Origin: Actinomyces succiniciruminis
GTDB taxonomy: Bacteria; Actinomycetota; Actinomycetes; Actinomycetales; Actinomycetaceae
Direction of reading: 5' to 3'
Length of the DNA stretch: 64,000 nt
NCBI RefSeq assembly: GCF_900002405.1
Contig: NZ_LK995542.1
Coordinates: 86,449 to 150,448, forward strand
The translations under genes and the position numbers were made by a program. This document shows, piece after piece, positions 27,493 through 36,333 of this stretch (the first letter of the stretch is position 1; the number at the start of each line of letters is the position of its first letter). The notes beneath the pieces were generated by a model. The model was not told the DNA's origin and did not search any database. It saw nothing but the letters and a program-made list of their open reading frames with translations.

Positions 27493-27893
27493 GCAACGGT
27501 CCGCTTCTGACCGCTTCATACGCGGCTCGCGGTTCCCTCCCGCTCTCCTGGGCGGGCGGTAGCCGCGGACCTCGGCCGCCACAGGCCGGGTAGGAACGGC
27601 GGGCGGGAGGAGGCTGCCTCGGCTTGTGCCCCGCGGCCCTCGCACCTCGGCAGCCCTCACCGGCCCCGACCGCGCCTTCGTTCCCTCCTCCCACCCGCCG
27701 CCGGCCCGTCTCTCCCGCTCACGCCGGCCCCTCCCCTCCCGCCACGTGACCAAAAAGTCGGACATAAACACCAGCCGCCCGCCTCTGCGGCCCCCAAGAC
27801 CGCGCCGGTTGGGGCAGACTTAGGTCCGATGCGCTACGGCCGCCCGCGGCGCACCGACACTCGACGTCGAGACGCAAGAAGGACAGCTAAACC
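27493..27893. other. 401-bp intergenic stretch before pta
   Basis: The first part is very G+C-rich with overlapping inverted repeats (for example CCTCCCGC at 27536 and GCGGGAGG at 27603), probably terminating the upstream operon. The last 150 bases must contain the pta promoter; I see no strong consensus. No gene is supported. Confidence 0.5.
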
Positions 27894-29948
27894 GTGGCGC
27901 GCAGCATTTACATCGCCTCCCCCAACGCCGGTACCGGCAAATCGACCGTGGCCCTGGGCCTGGTCGCCTCCCTGACGAAAGTCGTGGCGAAGGTGGGTGT
28001 CTTCCGCCCCTTCGTCGCCTCCCGTGACAACGAGCCCTTCCTCGACCTGCTGCTGCGCCGCTGCGGCTCCACCACCCCGGCAGCGCAGTGCATCGGCGTC
28101 ACCTGGGATGAGTTCCACGCCGATCCCGACGAGTCCTTGTCCCGCATCGTGGACGCCTACCGGGCCGTCGCGCGCGACCACGACGTCGTCATCATCGACG
28201 GCTCGGACTTCTCCGACGTCGTCGGGAATCCCGAGCTGGAGCTCAACGCCCGCGTAGCCGCGAACATCGGCGTGCCCGTGCTGCTGGTGGTCTCCGGGCA
28301 GGGCGACCCCGACGATGTGCGCGGCAGCGTGGAGGTCTCCATGGCCGAGATCGCCGACAACCACGCCCGCACCGTCGCCGTCGTGGCCAACAAGTGCCCG
28401 GCGGACACGCGCGCCGATGTGGCCGCCGCCCTGGCCGACCTGGAGGGCGTAACCACCACGACCCTGCCCGAGGTGCCCCTGCTGAGCGCCCCCTCCGTAC
28501 GCGAGGTGATGAACGCAATCGACGGCACTCTCATCAGTGGTGACGAGGCCCTGCTCGACCGCGAGGCTGAGGGCGTACTGATCGCCGCCATGGATGTCTC
28601 CCACGTGCTGGAGCGCCTGGATGAGGGGCAGGTGGTGATCGTCCCCGCCGACCGCTCCGCCGCCCTGATCTCGCTGGCGGCCGCGCAGGCCTCCGCCGGC
28701 TTCCCGAACCTTTCCGGCCTGGTCCTCAACGGCGGCTTCGAGGTGGCCCCGCACGCGCTGCGCCTGATCAAGGGCCTGCGCCTGCCGCTGCCGGTTATGA
28801 CCTCGCCGCTGGACACCTTCGCGGCCGCCTCCGTCGCCGGCCCCCTGAAGGGTGAGCTGGGCAAGGCATCGTCCCGCAAGCTCGACGTCGCCGTGACCAC
28901 CTTCGAGCAGGAGGCCGACGTCGACGGCCTGCTGGCCGCCCTGGAGGTGGAGCCCAGCGAGGTGGTCACCCCCATCATGTTCCAGGCGGAGCTGATCGAA
29001 CGCTCCCGCGGCGACCGCAAGACCATCGTGCTGCCCGAGCCCGACGACGACCGCATTCTGCGTGCCGCGGACGTCATCGCCCGCCGCGGCATCGCCGACC
29101 TGATCCTGCTGGGTGACGAGGCCACGGTGCGGGAACGCGCCGCCGAACTGGGTCTGGACATCTCCGCGGCCCGCGTCGTATCCACCACCGACCCCGAGCT
29201 GCTGGAGAAGTACGCCGTCGAGTTCGCCCGCCTGCGCGCCAAGAAGGGCGTCACCCTGGAGCAGGCGCGCGACCGGGTGCAGGACGTGTCCTACTTCGGC
29301 ACCATGATGGTGCACATGGGCGACGCCGACGGCATGGTCTCCGGAGCGGCCCACACCACCGCCCACACGATCGTGCCGTCCTTCCAGATCATCAAGACCA
29401 AGCCGGGCACCTCCATCGTGTCCTCGGTGTTCCTGATGCTGCTGGAGGACCGGGTGCTGGTGTACGGCGACTGCGCCGTCAACCCCGACCCGACCGCCGA
29501 GCAGCTGGCCGATATCGCCATCTCCTCCGCAGAGACCGCCCGCCAGTTCGGGGTGGAGCCCCGGGTGGCCATGCTGTCCTTCTCCACCGGTACCTCCGGC
29601 AAGGGCGCCGACGTGGACAAGGTGCGCGAGGCCACCGAGATCGTGCGTGCGAAGGCCCCCGAGCTCGCCGTGGAGGGCCCCATCCAGTACGACGCCGCCA
29701 TCGACCCGACCGTGGCCGCCAAGAAGGCCCCCGGTTCGGAGGTGGCCGGCCGCGCCAACGTGTTCATCTTCCCCGACCTGTCCAGCGGCAACATCGGCTA
29801 CAAGGCGGTGCAGCGCTCCTCCGGCGCCGTCGCCATCGGCCCGGTGCTGCAGGGCCTGAACAAGCCGGTCAATGACCTGTCCCGCGGCGCGCTGGTGGAG
29901 GACATCGTCAACACGGTCGCCATCACCGCCGTCCAGGCCCAGGCCTGA
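27894..29948 (+). CDS. pta: Phosphate acetyltransferase
   Basis: 684 residues, the long form. The N-terminal P-loop domain (S-P-N-A-G-T-G-K-S-T, about 8-17) resembles BioD/CobQ and is followed by a DRTGG-type middle domain; the catalytic PTA domain begins near residue 370 with K-T-I-V-L-P-E-P-D-D-D. It interconverts acetyl-CoA and acetyl phosphate. GTG 27894 is used, with AGAAGGACAG upstream. It is followed by ackA. In this locus it would drain acetyl-CoA made by IolA into ATP and acetate. Confidence 0.92.
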   Translation: MARSIYIASPNAGTGKSTVALGLVASLTKVVAKVGVFRPFVASRDNEPFLDLLLRRCGSTTPAAQCIGVTWDEFHADPDESLSRIVDAYRAVARDHDVVIIDGSDFSDVVGNPELELNARVAANIGVPVLLVVSGQGDPDDVRGSVEVSMAEIADNHARTVAVVANKCPADTRADVAAALADLEGVTTTTLPEVPLLSAPSVREVMNAIDGTLISGDEALLDREAEGVLIAAMDVSHVLERLDEGQVVIVPADRSAALISLAAAQASAGFPNLSGLVLNGGFEVAPHALRLIKGLRLPLPVMTSPLDTFAAASVAGPLKGELGKASSRKLDVAVTTFEQEADVDGLLAALEVEPSEVVTPIMFQAELIERSRGDRKTIVLPEPDDDRILRAADVIARRGIADLILLGDEATVRERAAELGLDISAARVVSTTDPELLEKYAVEFARLRAKKGVTLEQARDRVQDVSYFGTMMVHMGDADGMVSGAAHTTAHTIVPSFQIIKTKPGTSIVSSVFLMLLEDRVLVYGDCAVNPDPTAEQLADIAISSAETARQFGVEPRVAMLSFSTGTSGKGADVDKVREATEIVRAKAPELAVEGPIQYDAAIDPTVAAKKAPGSEVAGRANVFIFPDLSSGNIGYKAVQRSSGAVAIGPVLQGLNKPVNDLSRGALVEDIVNTVAITAVQAQA

Positions 29949-29950
29949 CC

Positions 29951-29994
29951 CAGTGCCCCGGCGACCCCGCCGGGGCACTGCCGGCTTCGGCCGG
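29951..29994 (+). terminator. Two hairpins between pta and ackA
   Basis: CAGTGCCCCGGC (29951-29962) pairs with GCCGGGGCACTG (29969-29980), and CCGGC-TTCG-GCCGG (29981-29994) is a stable tetraloop hairpin. They probably tune ackA expression relative to pta. Confidence 0.5.
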
Positions 29995-30046
29995 ATCCCA
30001 TCCCGTTTCCCCGTCCGTCAGAACCCGACCGTATGAAAGGCTCATT

Positions 30047-31231
30047 GTGACCACCCGGACCGTCCTTGTCATCAACTCCGGCTCCTCCTCCATCAAGTAC
30101 CAGCTCGTCGACCCCGACTCCGGCCAGTCCCTGGCCTCGGGCCTGGTGGAGCGCATCGGTGAGGAGACCGGCACGATCATTCACCGGCACGCCGGGGAGA
30201 AGACCCAGCTGGACGAGCCGGTGCCCGACCACGGCTACGGCCTGTCCGAGGTGCTGCGCCTGTTCGACGAGAAGGGCCCGACCCTGTCCGAGGCGAACAT
30301 CGTGGCCGTGGGCCACCGCGTGGTCCAGGGCGGTCGCTACTTCTCCGGCCCGGCCCTGGTGGACGAGGACGTGATCGCCAAGATCAGCGAACTGGTGCCG
30401 CTGGGCCCGCTGCACAACCCCGCCCACCTCAAGGGCATCGAGGTGGGCCTGGAGTTGCTGTCCGACGTGCCGCACGTGGCCGTATTCGACACCGCCTTCT
30501 TCCAGGACCTGCCGGAGGAGGCCGCCCGCTACGCCCTTAAGCGCGAGGTCGCCGACAAGTACTCGATCCGCCGCTACGGCGCGCACGGCACCAGCCACCA
30601 GTTCGTCTCCGGTGAGGTGTCACGCATGCTTGGGCGCGACGACCTCAAGCAGATCGTGCTGCACCTGGGCAACGGCGCCTCCGCCTCCGCCGTTGTGGCC
30701 GGCCACGCCGTGGACACCTCCATGGGGCTGACCCCCCTGGAGGGCCTGGTCATGGGCGGGCGCACCGGTGACATCGACCCGGCGGCGGTGTTCCACCTGG
30801 GCCGCGTGGCCGGCATGAGCGTGGACGAGATCGACTACCTGTTCAACCGCGAGTCCGGTATGAAGGGCCTGGCCGGTGACAACGACATGCGCGAGGTGTG
30901 GAAGCGCATCGACGCCGGCGAGCAGGACGCCCGCGACGCCATGGACATCTACCTGCACCGTCTGGTCAAGTACGTGGGCGCTTACACCGCCGTCATGGGC
31001 GGTCTGGACGCGCTGACCTTCACCGCCGGCATCGGCGAGAACGACGACCGCCTGCGCGCCGAACTGGTGGAGCGCCTGGAATTCATGGGCATGCGGATCG
31101 ACGCCGACAAGAACTCCGTCCGCTCCGGCGAGGGACGCCTGGTGTCCACCCCGGACTCGGCCATCGCCGTGCTGGTCTACCCCACCAACGAGGAGCTGGC
31201 CATCGCCCGCCAGGCCATGACACTCATCTGA
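30047..31231 (+). CDS. ackA: Acetate kinase
   Basis: 394 residues. The phosphotransferase motifs V-I-N-S-G-S-S-S-I-K-Y near residue 6, H-R-V-V-Q-G-G, D-T-A-F-F-Q near residue 148, Y-G-A-H-G-T-S-H near residue 180 and H-L-G-N-G-A-S near residue 206 are all present. It makes ATP and acetate from acetyl phosphate. GTG 30047 follows GAAAGG. Standard partner of pta. Confidence 0.94.
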   Translation: MTTRTVLVINSGSSSIKYQLVDPDSGQSLASGLVERIGEETGTIIHRHAGEKTQLDEPVPDHGYGLSEVLRLFDEKGPTLSEANIVAVGHRVVQGGRYFSGPALVDEDVIAKISELVPLGPLHNPAHLKGIEVGLELLSDVPHVAVFDTAFFQDLPEEAARYALKREVADKYSIRRYGAHGTSHQFVSGEVSRMLGRDDLKQIVLHLGNGASASAVVAGHAVDTSMGLTPLEGLVMGGRTGDIDPAAVFHLGRVAGMSVDEIDYLFNRESGMKGLAGDNDMREVWKRIDAGEQDARDAMDIYLHRLVKYVGAYTAVMGGLDALTFTAGIGENDDRLRAELVERLEFMGMRIDADKNSVRSGEGRLVSTPDSAIAVLVYPTNEELAIARQAMTLI

Positions 31232-31454
31232 CGGATCCGGCCCCGCCTCCAGCGGGCAGGAGAACATGGCTCTCTTGAGGCGCTTGTTGCCGGCATGAGA
31301 GACGTGCTCGCCTTGGATCGTGGTACCTGAGCGGCAACAAGCAGTCGCTGGGACACCCCGCAGCGGACGACGGCCTTGTCGAAAGTGGCGCTAGCCGCCT
31401 GACAGGACGTACTCGGTCGCGTCCATCCGCCAGCAGGCGTTCGGAACAGGGAAG

Positions 31455-32841
31455 ACCTGACTCGTGCCAGTTTTGGTGGCACGGCGTAATGCTCAGGGTT
31501 TTTCGTTGGTGTGGCGTGGTCGGGTTGGTGGCTGTCGGGCACCAACCCGGTGACCTGAAGGGCGGTGGGGCGTGAACCCGTATATCCGCCGTGTCGGGCG
31601 CCACGGCGGTGCAGATCGTGGCCAAGACGCACGGTGTGCGCCGGACTGTGGAGCATCCGGGTTCAGCGCATGATTAGGCGGGACTCACCGCCCTGATGGG
31701 GGCGGGGCGGGACATGATCGCCGTCCGATCGGGCCAGCGGGCTCTTGAGCTTGAGTCCCTGGCTGCTGACTCCGCCCAGGCCGTGGTTCCGCCGGCGGTG
31801 GAGGCTAAGCGCTCGGCGGTGTTGTGGGATGTACTGTCCGAGGCGTACGAGCGCCTGAGCCTGGGCGAGGCCACGGTGGGGCTGAAGGGTTTAGGCAGAT
31901 GGTGACGGCCCGCCTGGCGCAGCCCACCAGCAAGGAGCAGGTACCCCGCATCAGCGACCTGGATGTCCGGCCGGCCTCCAGGAGGACACGGTTCAGGACT
32001 CCGGCCCGTTGCGCGGGTCACGAATGCCGGCGGAGATTTGTCCCCATGCTCGTATGACGTCACGTCCCTGTGCTACGAGGCTGAGAAGGAGGACTCCCTC
32101 GGGCAGATCGGCTACCGGAGCGCAGGGTGGACCCGCAGATCATCGTGGGATTGCTGCTGGATAGGGCCGCTCCCACTACAGATAGGCTGCTGGAAGGGCA
32201 ACAAGGCCGAAACCAGCACGATAATCCCCATGATCGAGGACTTCCGGAAGGGGTCCGGGATTGAGCACCTGGTCATGGTCCCCGACGCCGGCATGCTCCC
32301 AGCCAGTAGTCTTCAAGCCCTTTATCAGGCGGGCATGGGGTTCATCGTTGGCTCGCGGATGACCAAGCCGCCGGCGGACCTGGCCGCCCACCTCCGCCGG
32401 CACGGGGACGCTCTGGCTGATGGACAGGCCATCGACGCGCTCACCCCACGCACAGGCTCGCGCGCTCGACCGAGAGAGACGAGAAGCTGCGTGATGAGCC
32501 TGCATGGGCCCCGCAGGCACATCCGGGCTCATCGCGGGCCATCTGGGCGTATTCCGCCAAGAGGCTCGCCCGGGACAACTTGACGCTGACCGCTCAGGCC
32601 AACCGGGCCCGGGCGGTGTTCACCGGGGATCGGCGACCAAGGCCACCAAGTTCGCCCGCCGCCATAAACAAGCCGCCACCGGCATCAGCGATAAAAGACT
32701 CGTCCGCGGCCTGAAGCCCCTTCAAGAAGTAACTGCCAGCATCAGCGGCCACCGGGTCACCGCCCAACCCCAGCTCACCGCGGCCGCACAGCGAATCCTC
32801 AACAGCCTAAGCCCCGGGCACTAAACTGGCACGAGTCGGGT
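31455..32841. mobile_element. Internally deleted IS1634-type insertion sequence with terminal inverted repeats
   Basis: GACTCGTGCCAGTTT at 31459-31473 is exactly repeated in inverse orientation at 32823-32837, extending to about 19 bp with one mismatch. Inside is a broken IS1634-family transposase. The length of about 1.4 kb is shorter than usual for this family, fitting internal deletion. No clear target duplication is visible. An unrelated 11-bp inverted repeat (31282-31292 and 31332-31342) lies between ackA and the element. Confidence 0.75.
31571..32824 (+). pseudogene. Decayed IS1634-family transposase
   Basis: Fragments in changing frames match the family in order. The N-terminus S-G-A-T-A-V-Q-I-V and E-H-P-G-S-A-H-D is interrupted by a stop codon near 31675. 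The middle has G-N-K-A-E-T-S-T-I-I-P-M-I, then V-P-D-A-G-M-L and F-I-V-G-S-R-M-T-K-P-P. Then Y-S-A-K-R-L-A-R-D-N appears in another frame, followed by the C-terminal L-K-P-L-Q-E-V-T-A-S-I-S-G-H ending at TAA 32822-32824. The region holding the third catalytic Glu is missing, so it is inactive. Confidence 0.8.
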
Positions 32842-32887
32842 AAGAGTTCTTCTTTGGGCACCGTCGGTGGATGGCGACATTGGCCCG

Positions 32888-33382
32888 TCAAATTGAAACA
32901 ATACCCGCTTCCCCTCCACCATTCGCCAATAGACATTCGGAGATCTCGCGGACAGCTGTCTTTTGAGTTTGAAACGGCAGCAGCCTCTCGGCGTCGGCGA
33001 CGCATTTCCATGCGTATTCGCAATGCAGTGTTCGATCGATCTCGATCGAACTGCTGTCAATTCTTGCAGCTGCTGCCGGAACCATCATCACGCGGTCGCA
33101 TTCCACGCTGTAGTAGGTTGTCACACGCTGCAGAGGCAATATCGTCGTAGGAGCGAACCCGGTCTTCTTCATAACCTGATCTAAGAAACTCTCGGATATG
33201 CTCCTGCCTTCAGCCATCTTTCCGGACACCGCCTGCCACTGACCGGCTAACGCGACGTCGTGCCGTCGCTTCAAGCACAAGAACCGTAATTCGTTTCCGT
33301 TCCAAGTATACGGATACACGTCGACGTACAACACGACGGGCATTTTGAATCGCGCGGCGTAGCGTTCGATATCTAGTTTCAA
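32888..33382 (-). CDS. Nudix-fold protein with a degenerate catalytic box
   Basis: 164 residues in a stretch clearly poorer in G+C and with codon use unlike the neighbours. The segment G-Q-W-Q-A-V-S-G-K-M-A-E-G around residue 50-62 and the following helix correspond to the Nudix box. However, the metal-binding R-E-x-x-E-E is replaced by L-D-Q-V-M-K-K, so hydrolase activity is doubtful. Start is uncertain: TTG 33382 with GGAG upstream, or ATG 33343. It lies just downstream of an ABC-ATPase remnant on the same strand, and both look horizontally acquired. Confidence 0.6.
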   Translation of the reverse strand: MKLDIERYAARFKMPVVLYVDVYPYTWNGNELRFLCLKRRHDVALAGQWQAVSGKMAEGRSISESFLDQVMKKTGFAPTTILPLQRVTTYYSVECDRVMMVPAAAARIDSSSIEIDRTLHCEYAWKCVADAERLLPFQTQKTAVREISECLLANGGGEAGIVSI

Positions 33383-33385
33383 ACC

Positions 33386-33660
33386 TCAACTCCGTTCCTG
33401 TTCCGCCGGTCGCCGGCCCGACGAAGCGACCATCCATCCAAACGTAACATTGACTCGCACAGCCTCAAAACGGATGCACGATGAGGCACAACAATAACGG
33501 CGACTCTTCTCGCCACAGGTGATTAATGACCTGTTGTTCCAGCTCTGCACCTAGGTCGCTCGTAGCTTCGCCCAACACTGGTATCTGACATCTTCGCAGC
33601 AGCCCGCGAGCTATCGCAACGCACTGCGCTTCGCCCGCCGATAACTTAGATCCGTTATGT
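33386..33660 (-). pseudogene. C-terminal remnant of an ABC transporter ATPase
   Basis: Reading the minus strand from about 33659, the frame gives K-L-S-A-G-E-A-Q followed by C-V-A-I-A-R-G-L-L-R, an ABC signature. Then comes V-L-G-E-A-T-S-D-L-G, a Walker B/D-loop in which the usual L-D-E has become L-G-E. A stop near 33470 is followed in the next frame by I-R-F-E-A-V-R-V, the usual end after the switch His. The Walker A half is missing; the frame is cut off by a stop at about 33662. It ends next to the Nudix start. Confidence 0.6.
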
Positions 33661-34140
33661 CAAGCCCCGGGATTTTGTGAAGAGTGTTTTGTCTGACGCC
33701 GGTGGTTGCCGGCTCGGATTGGTCGACGGTGGTCTGCTCACCGACGCTCTCGGTCTGAGAGACAGTGCCAGTGATGGTGGTGGTGCCGTCGGTGTCGGTG
33801 ATGTTGGCGCCTGGTAATGGGGTGTAGGTCTGCTCGCGCTGGGCGGGGGGCCACGTTTGTCGATGGCGAAGTGGGGACGGATGTTGCCCGACCAGTGGCC
33901 CGACTCGGCGGTGGCGAACACGGGCGTCGTCGATACCCGCCCAGGGACCATGCTCATCAAGGTAGTGGTGGACACCGGATCGGCTCCGCCTTGTACAGCC
34001 AGTATCAAAGCCTCAGCCAGAGCGTCGTCATACGAGTCGCGCTTAGAGTCCACCGGGGCCACAGCGCCACAACCCGATAGGGCCTGCCCGCACTCGGATC
34101 GCCCGGAACTGCGCGCCTCGGTCGGAGTGGCGGGCTCAGG
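33655..34140 (-). pseudogene. Unrecognised broken frame
   Basis: An open minus-strand frame gives a plausible N-terminal part (V-A-P-V-D-S-K-R-D-S-Y-D-D-A-L-A-E-A-L-I), and it extends upstream beyond the ATG at 34062 into a Pro/Glu-rich segment. After about 33850 the credible protein continues in another frame with T-P-L-P-G-A-N-I-T-D-T-D-G-T-T-T and V-G-E-Q-T-T-V-D-Q, suggesting a single-base frameshift at the CGTGGCCCC run. I do not recognise a family. It lies between IS remnants. Confidence 0.3.
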
Positions 34141-34189
34141 CCCTTCAGGTCCGCGCCCTCACACTGCCAGCTGCCAGATGCCCATTTTC

Positions 34190-34575
34190 AGGGCACCCCT
34201 GGGCCAGGTCGGTACGCACGGGCTCACGGGTGGCCTGCCAGGCACTGATCCTAGGGAGCTGAGCGGATCGTCCTGGGCGATTCGGCGCGGCAAGGTGGCC
34301 TTGCAGGCCCATGGCCCGTCTCAGTCCCACGAGCGGCCCCGCCAGCCCCAGGCCATGCCGCCAAGTCTCCCCTGGGTCCAGTTCAGCATCGCAGGCATCT
34401 TGCGGGCCCCCAGCACACGGCGGCTGTCCTTGCGGGGCGTGCCTGGTTCTCGTTCTTAAGAGCGTCATCACGCACCGCCCTGGCACCAGGAGAAGGGGAC
34501 TGCGGGCCTTCACCGCCATCCGGGCGGCCCGCTCACGCAGCTCGTCGGGGCACTTCCTCTGAACGCTCCCGGCAG
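34190..34575 (-). pseudogene. Remnant of an IS3-type transposase
   Basis: The minus strand begins with R-K-C-P-D-E-L-R-E-R-A-A-R-M-A-V, the typical OrfA helix-turn-helix start. It then shows pieces resembling OrfB (V-L-G-A-R-K-M and, in another frame, R-A-M-G-L-Q-G-H-L-A). No continuous frame or DDE residues survive. Assignment rests on short motifs. Confidence 0.5.
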
Positions 34576-34648
34576 TGATCCTTCCGTGCGTACGTTGCCT
34601 CCATCAAACCCGGGACGATTCATATTCAGCCGTCCCGTGAGTTCTTGG

Positions 34649-35254
34649 TCAGAAGAGGGTGCCGGTGGCCGCAGGCGCCTGCTGTGCTCGCCCTGAACTC
34701 GCATCGTCCGACTCCGCTATCCGCCGCGGCGGCTCCCTCTCGGTTGCCTCCTCCATGTTGGGCTCCGTCGCAGCACCAGCCACCCGGGTCCAGCCGGGGC
34801 CCGTCGGCACACTGCCGCCCCGCTGATAGGCGGTGGCGGCGGCGCGGGCGCGTTGGTCGGCGGCCTCGTTCAGGGGGTGGCCGACATGCCCGCGTACCCA
34901 CTCGAAGCGCACCTTGCGTCCGCGCATGGCCGCGTCCAACTGCTTCATGAGGTCGTCGTTGAGGACCGGCTTACCGTCGCCCTTGCGCCAGCCGCGCTTC
35001 TTCCAGCCATGAATCCACTTGGTCAGGGAGTTGATGACGTACTGGGAGTCGGCCTGGATGAGCAGTTCCTCGCCTGCCAGGCCCGCCTGCGCCGTCGCAT
35101 GCAGCAGCTCTAGCACGGCGGTCAGCTCGCCGCGATTATTGGTGGAGTTCTCCCAGCCGCCCGCGGCCCAGCAGTCCTCACCCACATACCAGGCCCAACC
35201 GGCCGGACCGGGATTTCCCAGGGCGGAGCCGTCCGCCGCAGCAATGATCGTCAT
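34649..35254 (-). CDS. rnhA: Ribonuclease HI with a C-terminal extension
   Basis: 201 residues. The catalytic carboxylates are visible in D-G-S-A-L-G-N-P-G-P (residue 8), N-N-R-G-E-L-T-A (about 42), Q-A-D-S-Q-Y-V-I (about 68) and the histidine/Asp loop G-H-V-G-H-P-L-N-E-A-A-D (about 122-133). It cleaves RNA in RNA:DNA hybrids. About 55 residues after the domain are Pro/Ala/Glu-rich and probably disordered. It stands alone beside the IS graveyard. Confidence 0.9.
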   Translation of the reverse strand: MTIIAAADGSALGNPGPAGWAWYVGEDCWAAGGWENSTNNRGELTAVLELLHATAQAGLAGEELLIQADSQYVINSLTKWIHGWKKRGWRKGDGKPVLNDDLMKQLDAAMRGRKVRFEWVRGHVGHPLNEAADQRARAAATAYQRGGSVPTGPGWTRVAGAATEPNMEEATEREPPRRIAESDDASSGRAQQAPAATGTLF

Positions 35255-35463
35255 GGGCGCACCCTACCGGCTCGGTCCACCGTCCTCTCTCACCTCACTG
35301 CGGCAGGCCGGCCGAATAGGCACCGAGGTACATCGATATGGCGAGTTATCGGCGCAAACATGTGTGCAGGATCAGGGTTCTTCGTTGACTTGGCGGGGAA
35401 AAGTAGGAGCCAATTAACAGTGGGGCATGATTCAGCACGCCTCGCACCAACACAGGCCGTGTT

Positions 35464-35570
35464 TTGCACGACCTCGGGCCGCGTTCCACGACCTTGGTGC
35501 CTGTTGCACGACCACCCCGGGGTCGTGGAAAGCGCACCAGGGTCGTGCAGTGTCACCCAGGGTCGTGCAA
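35464..35570. repeat. Dyad-symmetric array of six CACGACC sites with a 20-bp period
   Basis: TTGCACGACC (35464), TTCCACGACC (35484) and TTGCACGACC (35504) run forward. GGTCGTGGAA (35521), GGTCGTGCAG (35541) and GGTCGTGCAA (35561) are their complements. Spacing is exactly 20 bp within each half, and the array is symmetric about 35517. Spacers are only partly conserved (YTGGKK after the core). Confidence 0.85.
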
Positions 35571-35579
35571 AGCCACCCC

Positions 35580-35760
35580 AGTCCCGAGGCCGGACACCAC
35601 CACCCACACAAAACCCCGGCCGAACGAACCAGCCGGCAGACCACAACACGCCCCAACCACACACATCCGCGCCGACAACCCGACCTCCCCACGACACGCC
35701 GACCTAAAGCACCACGTTCACGCCGACAACCCACACTCACACCGACAATCCCCTGTCGAC
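35580..35760 (+). repeat. G-poor stretch with CRCCGACAAYCC repeats
   Basis: The plus strand is strikingly poor in G and rich in A and C. CGCCGACAACCC occurs at 35670-35681 and 35721-35732, CACCGACAATCC at 35740-35751, and a partial copy at 35696. No credible gene lies in the 35255-35911 gap. Confidence 0.5.
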
Positions 35761-35845
35761 GGTACGGAACCGGCGAAATGAGCGAAGCCCCCGGGACCTT
35801 GTGGGTCCCGAGGGCCATCGCCGCAGCGCCGTCCCGCTGCAAAGG

Positions 35846-35894
35846 ACGCGCCACCTGCGAACCCGTCTCAGGGAGGCGGGCGCAGGTGGCGCGT
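35846..35894 (-). terminator. Terminator after ptsH
   Basis: ACGCGCCACCTGCG (35846-35859) and CGCAGGTGGCGCGT (35881-35894) are exact 14-bp complements, and CCCGTCTC/GAGGCGGG continues the stem inward with one mismatch. It lies 17 bases beyond the ptsH stop. Confidence 0.7.
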
Positions 35895-35911
35895 CTTGTG
35901 CGGTTAGTGCG

Positions 35912-36178
35912 TCAGGCGTCGAGGTCGGTCTCGAGGAGGGCCTTGAGCTCCTCCAGGGCGCCGTCGGCGCCATCGGCGTCGGAGGCGAGGGTGACTACGT
36001 CGCCGAAGCCGGCACCGAGCGTCATGACGCCCAGGATGGAGGAGGCGTCAACGGGGGCGCCGCCCTCCTTGGCGATGGTGACGGGAACACCCTTCTCGGC
36101 GACGGCCTTAACGAAGGTCGCGGCGGGGCGGGCGTGGAGGCCGACCTTGGAGGCGATTGTGGCGGTGACCTGGGCCAT
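35912..36178 (-). CDS. ptsH: Phosphocarrier protein HPr
   Basis: 88 residues, the normal HPr size. The phosphorylated His lies in G-L-H-A-R-P-A (residue 15) and the regulatory Ser in D-A-S-S-I-L-G-V-M (about 46-47). It passes phosphate from enzyme I to PTS permeases. CTAAGGAGTACAT precedes the ATG. No other PTS gene is nearby, so it is a stand-alone unit with a strong terminator. Confidence 0.95.
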   Translation of the reverse strand: MAQVTATIASKVGLHARPAATFVKAVAEKGVPVTIAKEGGAPVDASSILGVMTLGAGFGDVVTLASDADGADGALEELKALLETDLDA

Positions 36179-36333
36179 ATGTACTCCTTAGAGAGAACCG
36201 GGATCAGCGCGCGGGATGCAGGGATTGCACCTTTGCGCCGATGCGAACCAGCACGAGGGCTGATGTCAGGCTCACACTACCCGACTTCACCGCTGCGCGG
36301 CTGCGAATGTCGCCACGAATACGGCTTGGACCT

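Noticed and set aside
31224-31656. Minus-strand frames of 133 and 159 residues after ackA.
   Set aside because: They overlap the IS1634 left end and show no protein-like features; the transposase remnant on the plus strand explains the region.
33990-34110. A lipobox (L-S-G-C) marking a lipoprotein.
   Set aside because: The residues before it are Pro/Glu/Ser-rich and charged, with no hydrophobic signal segment.
35464-35570. A CRISPR or iteron-type plasmid origin.
   Set aside because: Units are mirrored instead of all direct, spacers are 10 bp, and there is no replication gene nearby.
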